64,000 nt of DNA from Shimia sagamensis (GCF_900182745.1 NZ_FXTY01000002.1:620001-684000); one strand, 5' to 3'; positions 35,012-43,844 are shown, numbered from the stretch's first letter. The notes: a model not told the origin generated them from the letters alone. Translations and numbers: made by a program.

Positions 35012-35382
35012 TCCTCCGCCGTTAAATCAAAGGCATAGGTATCATCCAGGTCGGAGAGGTAGCTTTGAGCGGTCTCTCCATAAATATCAAGACCAAGCGT
35101 GTCTGCCATCAGGGTTGTGCCTGACGCCACGCCAATCCAAACACCGGCAACACCCGCCATGGCCACACCGCCCAGCGCGGGCCAACCGCCCACCGCAGCA
35201 ACAACCGCAGCCCACAAGCTTGGTCGCACAACTTGCGCTACAGGGGCGGGATCGGCCACTTGTAGCCCTTCTGCCTCGCTGAGTACCCGCGCCAACAGGT
35301 CCGGTGACGGGGTTGCGCGGCTGTCGTTACGGGCCGCTGCAAACAAATCGTCCAGCATATCGTCGTCAAACTTCTCAGCCAT
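35008..35382 (-). CDS. Small single-span protein, probable anti-sigma factor
   Basis: A 124-residue protein: an acidic N-terminal cytosolic segment (DDDMLDDLFAAARNDS), a hydrophobic region at about residues 75-93 (ALGGVAMAGVAGVWIGVASG) and a short acidic tail. It overlaps the ECF sigma gene by eight bases and the metal-sensor-like gene by four. Such an order (sigma, small membrane protein, sensor) is typical of a sigma/anti-sigma unit. It shows no zinc-binding HxxxCxxC motif, so it is not a classical ZAS protein. Homologues are sometimes misnamed dihydroorotate dehydrogenase; nothing in it supports that. Confidence 0.6.
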   Translation of the reverse strand: MAEKFDDDMLDDLFAAARNDSRATPSPDLLARVLSEAEGLQVADPAPVAQVVRPSLWAAVVAAVGGWPALGGVAMAGVAGVWIGVASGTTLMADTLGLDIYGETAQSYLSDLDDTYAFDLTAEE

Positions 35383-35959
35383 CGGTATACCCCAGTGCAT
35401 CGCGTTGGCTGGCCAGAGCCTCTGCCAACGCCCGTTTTCCCCGCGCCGTCAGACTTTCGACCGCCTCGACGCTGATTTCCATGATCTCGGCAATCTCGGG
35501 ATTGCTTTGACCGTCTATGTGGCGCAACACCACCGCTTGGCGTTGCCGATCAGGCAAGGTCGCCAACGCGTTTTGCAACGCGTCAGCCCGGGCGCGGTCC
35601 TGCATTTCCTGTGCCGCCGATTTGGCACCGTCTTCCGGCTCCGGAATGGCATCCAACGCCACTCCGCGGGATTTGCGCAGCCGATCGGTGCACAGGTTGG
35701 CGGTCACACGGTACAGCCAGGTTGTCACCTTCGCCTCACCTTGACGCCAATCCGGTGCCTGTTTGAACAGCCGGATCATGGCTTCTTGCGCAACATCCTC
35801 GGCCTCTGCCCGATCGCCCAACATACGGAAAGCATGCGCAAAAATGCGCGGCGTCAACCGCAACGTCAAAATGCGCGCAGCCGCACCGTCACCGTTGGCA
35901 TAAAGCACCAACAAAGCGTCGTCCGGCGTGTCTTCCTGTTGATCGTAAGGCATCGTCAT
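35375..35959 (-). CDS. ECF-type RNA polymerase sigma factor
   Basis: A 194-residue group IV sigma factor. Region 2 spans about residues 20-90 (LRLTPRIFAHAFRMLGDRA, then the DVAQEAMIRLFKQ core-binding stretch and WLYRVTANLCTDRLRK). Region 4 is at residues 125-185 with QAVVLRHIDGQSNPEIAEIM and a helix-turn-helix ending in ARGKRALAEAL. No region 3 is present. It heads a three-gene unit with a probable anti-sigma and a sensor-like protein. The EF-hand gene lies upstream on the same strand, with 83 bases between. The promoters it recognises cannot be told from this window. Confidence 0.9.
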   Translation of the reverse strand: MTMPYDQQEDTPDDALLVLYANGDGAAARILTLRLTPRIFAHAFRMLGDRAEAEDVAQEAMIRLFKQAPDWRQGEAKVTTWLYRVTANLCTDRLRKSRGVALDAIPEPEDGAKSAAQEMQDRARADALQNALATLPDRQRQAVVLRHIDGQSNPEIAEIMEISVEAVESLTARGKRALAEALASQRDALGYTDG

Positions 35960-36009
35960 GATCTCGATGGCTAGCCTCTTACGGGCGGTTGTTCAATCCA
36001 GTCCGGGTT

Positions 36010-36028
36010 GGGCGGCTTTCGGCCGCCC
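36010..36028 (-). terminator. Hairpin after EF-hand gene
   Basis: GGGCGGC and GCCGCCC pair in a 7-bp stem with a 5-base loop, 14 bases past the EF-hand stop on the minus strand. There is no U-tract, so it is a weak terminator call. Confidence 0.45.
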
Positions 36029-36042
36029 TCCCTTGCGTGACC

Positions 36043-36633
36043 TCAGTTTTCCTGAATGTCACCCTTTGCCTTAAAACCGCGGGCTTCTTTAGCCGCATCC
36101 CACTCTTCTTGGGAAATGGCGCCGTCACCATTGGTGTCGAGCTTCTTGAACATCTCCGCTTTACGCTCAGAGCGCTTGTCTGCACGCGCGGCCTGCGCTG
36201 CCTCAAACTCCGCTTTGGAGATTTTGCCGTCACCGTCCGTGTCGAACTTCTCCAGCATTTTGGCGGTGCGGTCACCTTTGGGCTTCATCTCTTCCACGCT
36301 CAACTGGCCATCACCATTGGCATCCATCCGGCTGATCATGTGATCCAGTTTCTTGACCATCCGGTCGTTGCCTTGGGATTCGGCATGGGCGGTCAGTTCA
36401 TCTTTGGTGATCACCCCATCGCCATTGGTATCAATGCCCGCAAAACGCGCCGCCGCTTTGGCTTGCAGCTCCTCGGCGGTGATGAAACCATCCCCGTTGG
36501 TGTCGAGCTGCTCAAAGCTTGGCATCTGCCCGCGCATGCCGCGCATTTTGCCGCCTTCTTTGGCGGACGCTGCAACTGCGGTCACACCCAGGGCTGCAAT
36601 CACTACGGCGCTGATCATCATTGTGCTCTTCAT
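36043..36633 (-). CDS. Exported multi-EF-hand calcium-binding protein
   Basis: A 196-residue protein with a Sec-type signal peptide (hydrophobic residues 5-22, then ASA before the mature part). Five EF-hand loops follow the pattern DxNGDG or DxDGDG: near residues 44 (DTNGDGFITAEE), 68 (DTNGDGVITKDE), 103 (DANGDGQLSVEE), 130 (DTDGDGKISKAE) and 165 (DTNGDGAISQEE). It should bind calcium in the periplasm. It lies next to the ECF sigma unit and could be controlled by it. The repeated near-identical loops make an efficient calcium buffer or sensor; its partners are unknown. Confidence 0.9.
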   Translation of the reverse strand: MKSTMMISAVVIAALGVTAVAASAKEGGKMRGMRGQMPSFEQLDTNGDGFITAEELQAKAAARFAGIDTNGDGVITKDELTAHAESQGNDRMVKKLDHMISRMDANGDGQLSVEEMKPKGDRTAKMLEKFDTDGDGKISKAEFEAAQAARADKRSERKAEMFKKLDTNGDGAISQEEWDAAKEARGFKAKGDIQEN

Positions 36634-36857
36634 GGTGGTCTCCTTTTGGGCCTGTCTTATGTTAGTCTGTGTCGGCTCATTGCCTGTTCAGTGTAGGTAA
36701 AACGCGCCGCCTTCAGCTTTCCGTCGCACATTCTCAATCTTTTTCTGCGAGACGCCTTTGAGGGGGCTTTGCGACATCGCGACGCAAGTCAGATTGACCC
36801 CTTTATTGTTTGCGAAAACCAACACATCTTGTGCCAGCGAGCAGCGAGGGAAACGTA

Positions 36858-37250
36858 ATGAGTGAAACCAACATGTCTGATGCGGTTTTGACCGAGGAAG
36901 ACCGTCCAATGAAGCAGGCCCTGTATCGGGGTTGGCGCCGGAAATGCCCAAATTGTGGGACTGGCCCAATGCTTAAGGGCTATCTGAAAGTGCGCGACCA
37001 TTGTTCGGTCTGCAAAGAAGACCTGAGCCACAATCGAGCTGATGATGGCCCGGCCTATCTGACAATTCTTGTGGTGGGTCACCTGTTGGCACCGCTTCTA
37101 CATGTCGTCTTTGTACATTGGCGTCCGGACCCGCTTATTCTTTTCACCATTTTTTCGGTTGGCTGCGTCGGGCTCTCGCTCTACCTTCTGCCGAGATTGA
37201 AGGGGTGTGTGGTGGCCTTCCAATGGGCCCGCCGGATGCACGGATTTTGA
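36858..37250 (+). CDS. DUF983-family zinc-ribbon membrane protein
   Basis: A 130-residue protein with a zinc-ribbon CPNCGTG...CSVCKED (two CxxC pairs, near residues 31 and 51) followed by two membrane segments (about 65-85 and 92-110). The DUF983 family is conserved in alphaproteobacteria and is often found near respiratory or assembly genes; function unknown. The ATG at 36858 is chosen because GAGGGA lies about ten bases upstream; a start at 36810 adds 16 residues of no family resemblance. It is followed at 37 bases by a Nudix gene on the same strand. Confidence 0.85.
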   Translation: MSETNMSDAVLTEEDRPMKQALYRGWRRKCPNCGTGPMLKGYLKVRDHCSVCKEDLSHNRADDGPAYLTILVVGHLLAPLLHVVFVHWRPDPLILFTIFSVGCVGLSLYLLPRLKGCVVAFQWARRMHGF

Positions 37251-37287
37251 TAATCCCGACCACCTCGTCACGTGAGGGGAACACAGC

Positions 37288-38022
37288 ATGAATACCGCCA
37301 CCACAGTGGACAAAACCGCGATCCGAAACGCCGCCACAGTGATTGTGCTCAGAGATCGTGACACAAATCCACAAATCCTGATGGGCCAGCGCGGCGCAAA
37401 AGCCGCGTTTATGCCCAACAAGGTGGTGTTCCCCGGCGGGGCTGTGGACCTTGAGGATGCGGACATCCCGCTGGCCACACCGATTTCCGACTTCTGTGGC
37501 CAACGGTTGCGCGAAGACCGGCGGGAGGACACCGGCGAGCACATCGTGCATGCGTTGGCCGTGGCCGCCATTCGCGAGCTCTGGGAAGAGACCGGCCTGA
37601 TCCTTGGCACCCAAGGCGACTGGTCCTTCACGCCACCCGCTGATTGGGCAACCTACGCTGCCACCGGCCATGTACCGACCGCCGAAGCGCTGCAATTTGT
37701 CTTCCGCGCCATCACGCCGCCGGGCCGTCCGCGCCGCTTTGATGCGCGGTTCTTCTTGCTGGACGCCGATGAAATCTCCTCCGATCTGGATGATTTCTCC
37801 GCCGCCTGCGAAGAGCTGTCTCACCTGCAGTGGATCCCCCTCACAGAAGCCCGCAGCTTTGACCTGCCTTTCATTACTGAAGTGGTGCTTGCCGAAATTG
37901 AGGCCCGCGTCACCGATCGCACCCCGCCCGAGGCCGTGCCGTTTTTCCGCAATGATGATGAGGAAAGCCTGTTCCTGCGCCTGAAAGGCCGGATGCCGGA
38001 CTTCAAAGGTCGCGACGACTAA
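37288..38022 (+). CDS. Nudix hydrolase, NUDT-CoA-diphosphatase-like
   Basis: A 244-residue Nudix hydrolase. The Nudix box is split: PGGAVD near residue 49 and AAIRELWEETGLIL near residue 94 are separated by more than the normal spacing, with an insert of about 25 residues (IPLATPISDFCGQRLREDRR region). Such an insertion is known in NUDT19-type enzymes, which hydrolyse CoA thioesters. The catalytic glutamates (EETG) are intact. A GAGGGG site precedes the ATG. Substrate could be acyl-CoA or another nucleoside diphosphate derivative. Confidence 0.85.
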   Translation: MNTATTVDKTAIRNAATVIVLRDRDTNPQILMGQRGAKAAFMPNKVVFPGGAVDLEDADIPLATPISDFCGQRLREDRREDTGEHIVHALAVAAIRELWEETGLILGTQGDWSFTPPADWATYAATGHVPTAEALQFVFRAITPPGRPRRFDARFFLLDADEISSDLDDFSAACEELSHLQWIPLTEARSFDLPFITEVVLAEIEARVTDRTPPEAVPFFRNDDEESLFLRLKGRMPDFKGRDD

Positions 38023-38121
38023 AGCGTCTGACGAAAAACTTGTGCTATCAAGCACCCCGCAACGCGTTGAAATCTTCGATTTCAGGCAGCGTTGAGGGAT
38101 TCAGCATTTTCGCTGGGCGCT

Positions 38122-39024
38122 TCAAGCCAAAAGTACAAGCGTCAGGATCGACACCGCCAAAAGCGCCATGCCGAGGTATTCGCGGCGGCTGATGCTCTCT
38201 TTGAAAATCAGCACCGTGCCGATGACGCCAAACACCAGCTCGATCTGCCCCACCGCTTTCACATAAGCCGCGTTTTGCAGCGTGAAGGCGGTGAACCAAC
38301 AGAAAGTGCCCGCCATGCTGGTCAGCCCAATGAACCCGGCGCTGCGCCAGACCGACAGCACCCGGCCCACTTCGCCCGGTTCGCGCAACATCAGCCAAAT
38401 CCACATACTGACCATCTGCATCAGGGTCACGGCCGCCAAGGTCACCAAGGCGCGCAACAATGGCGCATCGGTGACCACCTCAAGCGACGCCCCGCGATAA
38501 CACACGGCCGACACCCCAAAGAGTGCCCCCGCCACAAGGCCCAACACTGCTGAGGGTGTCAAAACCCGCCGCCAGCCGTGCGCCTCGGCCTCAATGGGTC
38601 CGGACAGGACCAAAACCCCCGCAACGCCAATGGTGATCGCAATCAGCCCCACGCCGGAAATGGTTTCAGACAGAAGCACCAAACCAATCAATGCGGTGAA
38701 AAACACCTCGCTTTTGATAAACGCCATGCCCACGGCGAAGTTGCGCCGGCCAAACAGCATCACGGTGCAAACTGTCGCCGTGATCTGGGCCGCACCGCCC
38801 ACCGCGCCAAACAGCCAAAAGCTTGGCGTGACGTCTGGCAAACTCACACGGCCTGTTGCCACCAAAGTCGCCAATATCGCCGCCGCGATGGGTGCGGAAT
38901 ATACAAACCGCGCAAAAGTCGCGCCCGCAGCCGACAAAGACACCTTTGCCAGATGTTTTTGCAGCATAAAACGCACGGTTTGAAAGGCCGCGGCGGCGAC
39001 AGAGGCAATGATCCAAAATTCCAT
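38122..39024 (-). CDS. DMT-superfamily (EamA-type) transporter
   Basis: A 300-residue inner-membrane protein with about ten hydrophobic segments arranged as two EamA repeats (first around residues 5-135, second around 155-298). No cleavable signal peptide. Members export amino acids, polyamines or other small metabolites; the substrate is not deducible. It stands alone between the Nudix gene (convergent, 99 bases apart) and a desaturase gene upstream on the same strand. Confidence 0.85.
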   Translation of the reverse strand: MEFWIIASVAAAAFQTVRFMLQKHLAKVSLSAAGATFARFVYSAPIAAAILATLVATGRVSLPDVTPSFWLFGAVGGAAQITATVCTVMLFGRRNFAVGMAFIKSEVFFTALIGLVLLSETISGVGLIAITIGVAGVLVLSGPIEAEAHGWRRVLTPSAVLGLVAGALFGVSAVCYRGASLEVVTDAPLLRALVTLAAVTLMQMVSMWIWLMLREPGEVGRVLSVWRSAGFIGLTSMAGTFCWFTAFTLQNAAYVKAVGQIELVFGVIGTVLIFKESISRREYLGMALLAVSILTLVLLA

Positions 39025-39092
39025 GACCGCCTTGATGCCGAGCTAAGTCTTGGAAGTCACGCCAAACATTGTACCCCTACACGTGGAGTGCG

Positions 39093-39998
39093 TTAGCCAT
39101 CCCGCCGCCACAACGGATGCGCCACAGGATCTTTGCGCCGCCAAAAAAACTTGCGAAACACCTCGCCATACGAGGCAAAATAATAGCCGTCGTTGCGAGA
39201 GAGATAGCGCTCCCGATGACTACGGAACAAGCTCGGCAAGCGATACCACGGCATCTTGGGATGCATGTGATGCACCACATGCAGATTGTTGTTTAGAAAA
39301 ATCCATGACAGCGGCCCGCGGTCCTCAATGATCACAGTGCGTCCCCGCGCCCGCTCATGCGCCTGATGTTCCAGAAACGTGCGAATTTTTAAGATAGACA
39401 GCGCGGCATAGGCGCAAAACAGATAGGCCCAGACCGGCATCGCTCCAAAAGCGTCCATCCACCAAACAACCATCAACACAGCGGGCACATGCCACAGCCA
39501 ACCAGCCAACACGCGCCTGTCTCCGCCGGCAATGGCGCGGATGTCACAGGTCATAAAGCAGACCTGTCCGACCAGCGGCCCAACCAACAACCGTCCCACC
39601 AAAGTATTGTTGAACAGCAGCACAGCCTGCCGCCATTTGGGCATTGCATCCCAGTCTTCCGCATAAAGGTAGTTGCTCTCCGGGTCATCATAAGGATCGG
39701 TCAGTTTGCTGTCCAAATGATGCGCCAGATGGGTGTCTTTGAACCGCAGGTACGGCACAAACACCCCGATGGCTGGAAACACCAAGGCTGCATTCAGCGT
39801 TTTGTTTTCAAACGGATGCCCGTGCAGCACCTCATGGCTCAGCGAACTGTGCAAGGCCATCGCGACGACGGTCAGCGCCATGCCCAATGGCAGCCAGAGA
39901 TGGGCCGCCCAAACCGTGCCTAAAGCGTAAAGCCCATAACATCCCGCCACCAAAAGAAGCGTCGGCCACTCCACTTTGGGCATGCGCCGCTCAGCCAT
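39093..39998 (-). CDS. Membrane fatty acid desaturase-family protein
   Basis: A 301-residue membrane enzyme with three histidine boxes that hold the di-iron centre: HSSLSHEVLHGHP near residue 50, HLAHHLDSK near residue 90 and HVVHHMHPKMP near residue 240. Hydrophobic segments lie near residues 10-45 and 150-190. Such enzymes introduce double bonds or hydroxylate acyl or carotenoid chains with O2. The exact substrate is unknown. Its start overlaps by eight bases the end of a DUF2061 gene, implying coupling. Confidence 0.85.
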   Translation of the reverse strand: MAERRMPKVEWPTLLLVAGCYGLYALGTVWAAHLWLPLGMALTVVAMALHSSLSHEVLHGHPFENKTLNAALVFPAIGVFVPYLRFKDTHLAHHLDSKLTDPYDDPESNYLYAEDWDAMPKWRQAVLLFNNTLVGRLLVGPLVGQVCFMTCDIRAIAGGDRRVLAGWLWHVPAVLMVVWWMDAFGAMPVWAYLFCAYAALSILKIRTFLEHQAHERARGRTVIIEDRGPLSWIFLNNNLHVVHHMHPKMPWYRLPSLFRSHRERYLSRNDGYYFASYGEVFRKFFWRRKDPVAHPLWRRDG

Positions 39999-40197
39999 GT
40001 TGCCGCCCCCAGCGCACGCGGGACCAAACCCGCTCGTAAATCACATAAAGACTGAACCCCAATCCGGTGTTGATCAGCGCCATCTTCCCCCCAAGCGCCG
40101 CTGATCCGGTGGCCAGTATTCCCACCACGGACATCGATATGATGCCAATTACATTCCAAATCACCGCTTTCACGATGGAGCGTTTTTGTGTGTCCAT
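39991..40197 (-). CDS. DUF2061-family small membrane protein
   Basis: A 68-residue protein with two hydrophobic segments (VIWNVIGIISMSVVGILATG and IGFGSLYVIYE-like near residue 50) typical of DUF2061, a small membrane family often beside sulfate or lipid genes. The ATG at 40197 is chosen; an upstream GTG at 40224 would add nine residues. It overlaps the desaturase gene downstream and is divergent from the HTH regulator, sharing a 108-base promoter gap. Confidence 0.75.
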   Translation of the reverse strand: MDTQKRSIVKAVIWNVIGIISMSVVGILATGSAALGGKMALINTGLGFSLYVIYERVWSRVRWGRQHG

Positions 40198-40305
40198 TCT
40201 GCTGTCCCGTGCCTCAGTCTTCACAGAAGTGTTACCGGCAAAAGCCGCGTTGCAGAATTCTGTATCTGATTAACAAAACTCAGCAGATGTGATAATAGTC
40301 ACCAT

Positions 40306-41169
40306 ATGAGTGAAATTATCGACAAGCGCCTGCGCGCGGATCAATTCCGAAAACGACTGGCCGCCGCCATGCGGACCAAGGACACAACCCAAGCTGGCCT
40401 TGCCCGCAGCATTGGCGTGGACCGCTCCACCATCAGTCAACTTTTGAAAGACACCGGCGCCCGCCTGCCCAACGCACAGGTGGTGGGCGAATGCGCCGCT
40501 GCGCTAGGCGTTTCCGCGGATTGGCTGCTGTCGCTCACCGACCGGCCTGAAAACACCGCCGACATTCTCGCCAACGCATTGACCGTGACCAAAGCCCCCC
40601 GCGCTTTGGTAGATGAACAAATCTTTGCCTGGCATCAGGAGGCTGCGGGTTACAAAATCCGCCACGTGCCCGCCGGTCTTCCGGACATGTTGAAAACCAA
40701 CGAAATGCTGGATTGGGAATACGCCCCGCATCTGGGGCGCACCACGGAACAGGCCATCAACGCCTCGCGCGACCGGCTCAACTGGATGCGAGAGTCGCAA
40801 TCAGACTATGAAATTGCGCTGCCCATGCACGAGCTCGCATCCTTTGCCCGAGGCGAAGGCTATTACGCAGGCCTGCCCGAAGACGTGCGCGCCCAGCAAC
40901 TCGATCACTTTGCAAATCTCAGCAGCCAACTCTACCCACGTTTGCGTCTCTACTTGTTTGATGCGCGGCGGCTATTCTCCAGCCCAATCACCGTGTTTGG
41001 ACCGCTGTTGGCGGTCCTATATTTGGGCCGCAACTACCTTGCCTTTCGCGACCGGGAGCGTGTCACCAGCTTCACCGAACATTTTGACGAGCTCATCCGT
41101 CAAGCCGATGTAACAGCCCGACAAATCCCGGACCATGTGGACAAGCTCAAGGCAGAGATCGCACCCTAA
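40306..41169 (+). CDS. XRE-type helix-turn-helix regulator
   Basis: A 287-residue regulator with a Cro/C1-type helix-turn-helix at residues 10-75 (LARSIGVDRSTISQLL, then LGVSADWLLSLTDRPEN). The C-terminal 200 residues are a helical/mixed domain of no clear family, with EYAPHLGRTTEQAINASRDR near residue 140 and YLFDARRLFSSPITVFGPLL near residue 220; it may sense a ligand. It is divergent from the DUF2061/desaturase pair, which it may control, and its stop overlaps by four bases the end of a convergent SDR gene. Confidence 0.85.
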   Translation: MSEIIDKRLRADQFRKRLAAAMRTKDTTQAGLARSIGVDRSTISQLLKDTGARLPNAQVVGECAAALGVSADWLLSLTDRPENTADILANALTVTKAPRALVDEQIFAWHQEAAGYKIRHVPAGLPDMLKTNEMLDWEYAPHLGRTTEQAINASRDRLNWMRESQSDYEIALPMHELASFARGEGYYAGLPEDVRAQQLDHFANLSSQLYPRLRLYLFDARRLFSSPITVFGPLLAVLYLGRNYLAFRDRERVTSFTEHFDELIRQADVTARQIPDHVDKLKAEIAP

Positions 41170-41924
41170 ACTTTTGGATCCGGGTTCACAGTGAACCCAT
41201 CCACAGCGATCACTTGCCCGCTCACCAATCGCGCCTTGTCAGAGCATAAGAACGCCGCCATCTCGGCCACGTCCCGCCCCTCCACAAAGGAGCCGAGCGC
41301 CGTGCCGGAGGCGTAGCCCTCATAGACCGCGTCCCGCGTCATGCCCTTGGCCGCCGCCTCGCGTTCCAACACGCCTTCCATGCGCGGGCCTTCGACCGCA
41401 CCCGGGCATATCACATTGGCCCGCACGCCATAGGGCCCCAACTCCATCGCCAAGGTTTTGGTCAGGCCGATGACAGCCCATTTCGCCGCCGCATATGGCG
41501 CACGATAGGGATAACCATATTGCCCGGCTGTCGAAGAAGTCACCACAATCGCGCCCTGCCCCGCCGCTTTCATCATCGGCGCCGCGTATTTGGCCGCCAA
41601 AAACGCTCCTTCCAGATTGACCGCCACACAGGCCTGCCAATCTTGCAATTTTATATCCTCAACCGCCGCAGTTGGCCCAGCAACACCGGCGTTGGCGCAT
41701 AGCGCATCCAGCCCGCCCCACAAATTGCCGATCTCGGCAAACAGTGCAGAAACAGCTTCTTCATCCGCAACATCCACGTGTGACTTGCGCCATCCTGCTG
41801 GAGTGTTCTGCAACGCCGCCGCATCCACATCTGCAATCCAAACTTGCCAGCCGTCCCGCTCAAACGCCTCCGCCATGGCACGCCCCACACCTGAGGCGCC
41901 AGCAGTGATCAAAACACGCATCAT
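41166..41924 (-). CDS. SDR-family oxidoreductase of the carnitine cluster
   Basis: A 252-residue short-chain dehydrogenase. The cofactor motif TAGASGVGRAMAEAF is at residues 7-21, NAGVAGP near residue 79, catalytic Ser in VVTSSTAGQYG near residue 131 and YxxxK as PYAAAKWAV near residue 147. Its start overlaps the end of the carnitine dehydrogenase-thioesterase gene (ATGA). In the carnitine route an SDR could act on an acetoacetate-type product, but no direct evidence exists. It ends in a four-base overlap with the convergent HTH gene. Confidence 0.88.
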   Translation of the reverse strand: MMRVLITAGASGVGRAMAEAFERDGWQVWIADVDAAALQNTPAGWRKSHVDVADEEAVSALFAEIGNLWGGLDALCANAGVAGPTAAVEDIKLQDWQACVAVNLEGAFLAAKYAAPMMKAAGQGAIVVTSSTAGQYGYPYRAPYAAAKWAVIGLTKTLAMELGPYGVRANVICPGAVEGPRMEGVLEREAAAKGMTRDAVYEGYASGTALGSFVEGRDVAEMAAFLCSDKARLVSGQVIAVDGFTVNPDPKV

Positions 41925-43393
41925 CGCGGCTGCCCCACATATCGACCAAGCCCATCCGGCGCAGGCAAATCAGCTTGCGCCTCATAGATCATCTTTAGAT
42001 TGGCGGCGATCTCTGGACTAAACGGCGCAGGCCTGCGGGTCTCTAGGCTCACATGGATCAGGATATGCTCCGCCGTCGCCAGCAGTTTCTCCCCCGCATA
42101 CATCTCATGCCAGAGGTGCATTTTCTTGCCTTCCGCCATCAACACGCGCGTCCGCACTTCAATCACGCTGCCCAGATGGGTCTCGTCAATATGTCGGATA
42201 TGCGTCTCCGCCGTGAAGAAGCTCCCCCCAGTCGCGATGTACTCCTGATCACATCCAATGATCTCCATCAGCCGGTCTGAGGCATCGGCAAACGCCTGCA
42301 AATAGCGGCTTTCGGTCATGTGCCCGTTATAGTCCAACCAATCCACCGGCACCGCACGGCGCTGGGTCACAATGGGCAAACTTGGGTCCGCAATATCTGC
42401 GGATTTGCGCACCATTCCAGCCTCTGCGGACAGCTTTTTGTCATGTTGATTGAGCACCGCGCCAGAGGCAAAATTCTGCGCCTTCAGCGCCCGCATCATC
42501 GACACAAGATTGTTGTCCCGAACGCGCTCCATCTCCCGAATGCTCATGTGGCCTGATTGCGCATCACTCTGCCCCGCAATCAAATCCACCAACTCGTCGG
42601 TGAACTCCGGAACATCCATCAGCTTGGTCCAGGGCCATTCCAAACAGGGCCCAAACTGCGCCATGAAGTGCTTCATGCCAGCCTCACCACCGGCCACACG
42701 ATAGGTGTCAAACAACCCCATCTGCGCCCAGCGGATGCCAAAGCCCATGCGGATGGCCTCATCAATCTCTTCCGTGGTAGCGATCCCATCTTTCACCAGC
42801 CACAGCGCCTCACGCCACACCGCCTCAAGGAAGCGATCCGCAATATGTGCATCAATTTCCTTGCGCACATGTAGGGGGAACATGCCGACACCCTTGAGCG
42901 TCTCTTTGGCGCGTTCAATCAGCGCTGGCGCGTTCTTCTCAGTTGGCACCAGTTCCACCAGCGGCATCAGGTAAACCGGGTTAAACGGATGTGTGACCAC
43001 AATCTGCTCTGGACGACTGGCACAGCCCTGCAACTCACTGGGTTTAAACCCGCTGGTCGAGCTGCCCAGAATGGCATCGGCCTCACAATGCTCCTGCAAC
43101 GTCTGATAGACCTTGCGCTTCAGCTCCAACCGCTCCGGCACGCTTTCCTGAATCCAGCTCGCCCCCGCCACAGCCTCCGACATAGAGTCATGAAAGCTCA
43201 GCCTGCCTTCGGGTGGCAACGCCGTGTCACTCAATCCCGGCAAAGACACCCGCGCATTATCAATCACCTCGCCAATTTTGCGTTCCGCTTCTGGGTCCGG
43301 GTCAAACACTTGCACATCCCAGCCATTGAGCAAAAACCGCGCCGCCCAACCGCCGCCAATCACCCCGCCGCCAATAATCGCTGCCGTTGCCAT
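41921..43393 (-). CDS. lcdH: Carnitine 3-dehydrogenase fused to betainyl-CoA thioesterase
   Basis: A 490-residue fusion. Residues 1-320 are a 3-hydroxyacyl-CoA-dehydrogenase-like carnitine dehydrogenase: NAD motif IIGGGVIGGGWAARFL, then the SSTSGFKPSELQ and THPFNPVYLMPLVELVP segments, and an EAVWREALWLV region. Residues 345-480 are a hot-dog thioesterase (VDWLDYNGHMTESRYLQAF). The first half oxidises L-carnitine to dehydrocarnitine, and the second half hydrolyses betainyl-CoA formed by the BKACE enzyme to glycine betaine. Fusions of these parts are known. It is 2 bases from the small exported protein upstream and overlaps the SDR downstream. Confidence 0.92.
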   Translation of the reverse strand: MATAAIIGGGVIGGGWAARFLLNGWDVQVFDPDPEAERKIGEVIDNARVSLPGLSDTALPPEGRLSFHDSMSEAVAGASWIQESVPERLELKRKVYQTLQEHCEADAILGSSTSGFKPSELQGCASRPEQIVVTHPFNPVYLMPLVELVPTEKNAPALIERAKETLKGVGMFPLHVRKEIDAHIADRFLEAVWREALWLVKDGIATTEEIDEAIRMGFGIRWAQMGLFDTYRVAGGEAGMKHFMAQFGPCLEWPWTKLMDVPEFTDELVDLIAGQSDAQSGHMSIREMERVRDNNLVSMMRALKAQNFASGAVLNQHDKKLSAEAGMVRKSADIADPSLPIVTQRRAVPVDWLDYNGHMTESRYLQAFADASDRLMEIIGCDQEYIATGGSFFTAETHIRHIDETHLGSVIEVRTRVLMAEGKKMHLWHEMYAGEKLLATAEHILIHVSLETRRPAPFSPEIAANLKMIYEAQADLPAPDGLGRYVGQPR

Positions 43394-43395
43394 GT

Positions 43396-43767
43396 TTAGT
43401 TCTTCCCTTCTTCACAGCGCACCAAATTTGCGGTCACGCCAGTGTCATTCAAAATCAAAAGCCGGTCCTGCGGAGTCACCAGAAAAATCTGTGTCTCGCT
43501 GTAGTCGTACCCGGCATCCAGGCAATCGGTGGTCAGTGCCCAACTGTTGACCATGCCCGTGGGCTGAATTGTGCGAATGTCACAGCTCCACTCGATGCCA
43601 AAGAACCCGTCGCGCCCGTACCAAATCGGGGTCTCTTCCCCAACATCCCCTGCCCGCGCGCACCAGGAGGCACTGCCGGTCCAATAGCCTTCCCAAAGCG
43701 GCCGGTCTTCTGCTGCCAAAGGTGTCGCCATCAAAGCCAAAGCCGCCAATCCAAACTTCCACATCAT
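43396..43767 (-). CDS. Small exported protein upstream of lcdH
   Basis: A 123-residue protein with a signal peptide (hydrophobic FGLAALALMATPLAA, residues 5-19, predicted cut near AAE). The mature part of about 100 residues has four cysteines (in WCARAGD, WSCDIRT, DCLDAGYD and VRCEEGK) that could form two disulfides. No family recognised. It is two bases upstream of the carnitine dehydrogenase gene and certainly co-transcribed with it, which hints at a periplasmic role in carnitine or betaine handling; this is guesswork. Confidence 0.75.
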   Translation of the reverse strand: MMWKFGLAALALMATPLAAEDRPLWEGYWTGSASWCARAGDVGEETPIWYGRDGFFGIEWSCDIRTIQPTGMVNSWALTTDCLDAGYDYSETQIFLVTPQDRLLILNDTGVTANLVRCEEGKN

Positions 43768-43844
43768 CCTCTTGCCTTTCCGCAGGAAACGGGTCGCCGC
43801 GCGCCTGCGCCACAGTCTAGCGTCCCCTCAAAAGGAGATCTTAC

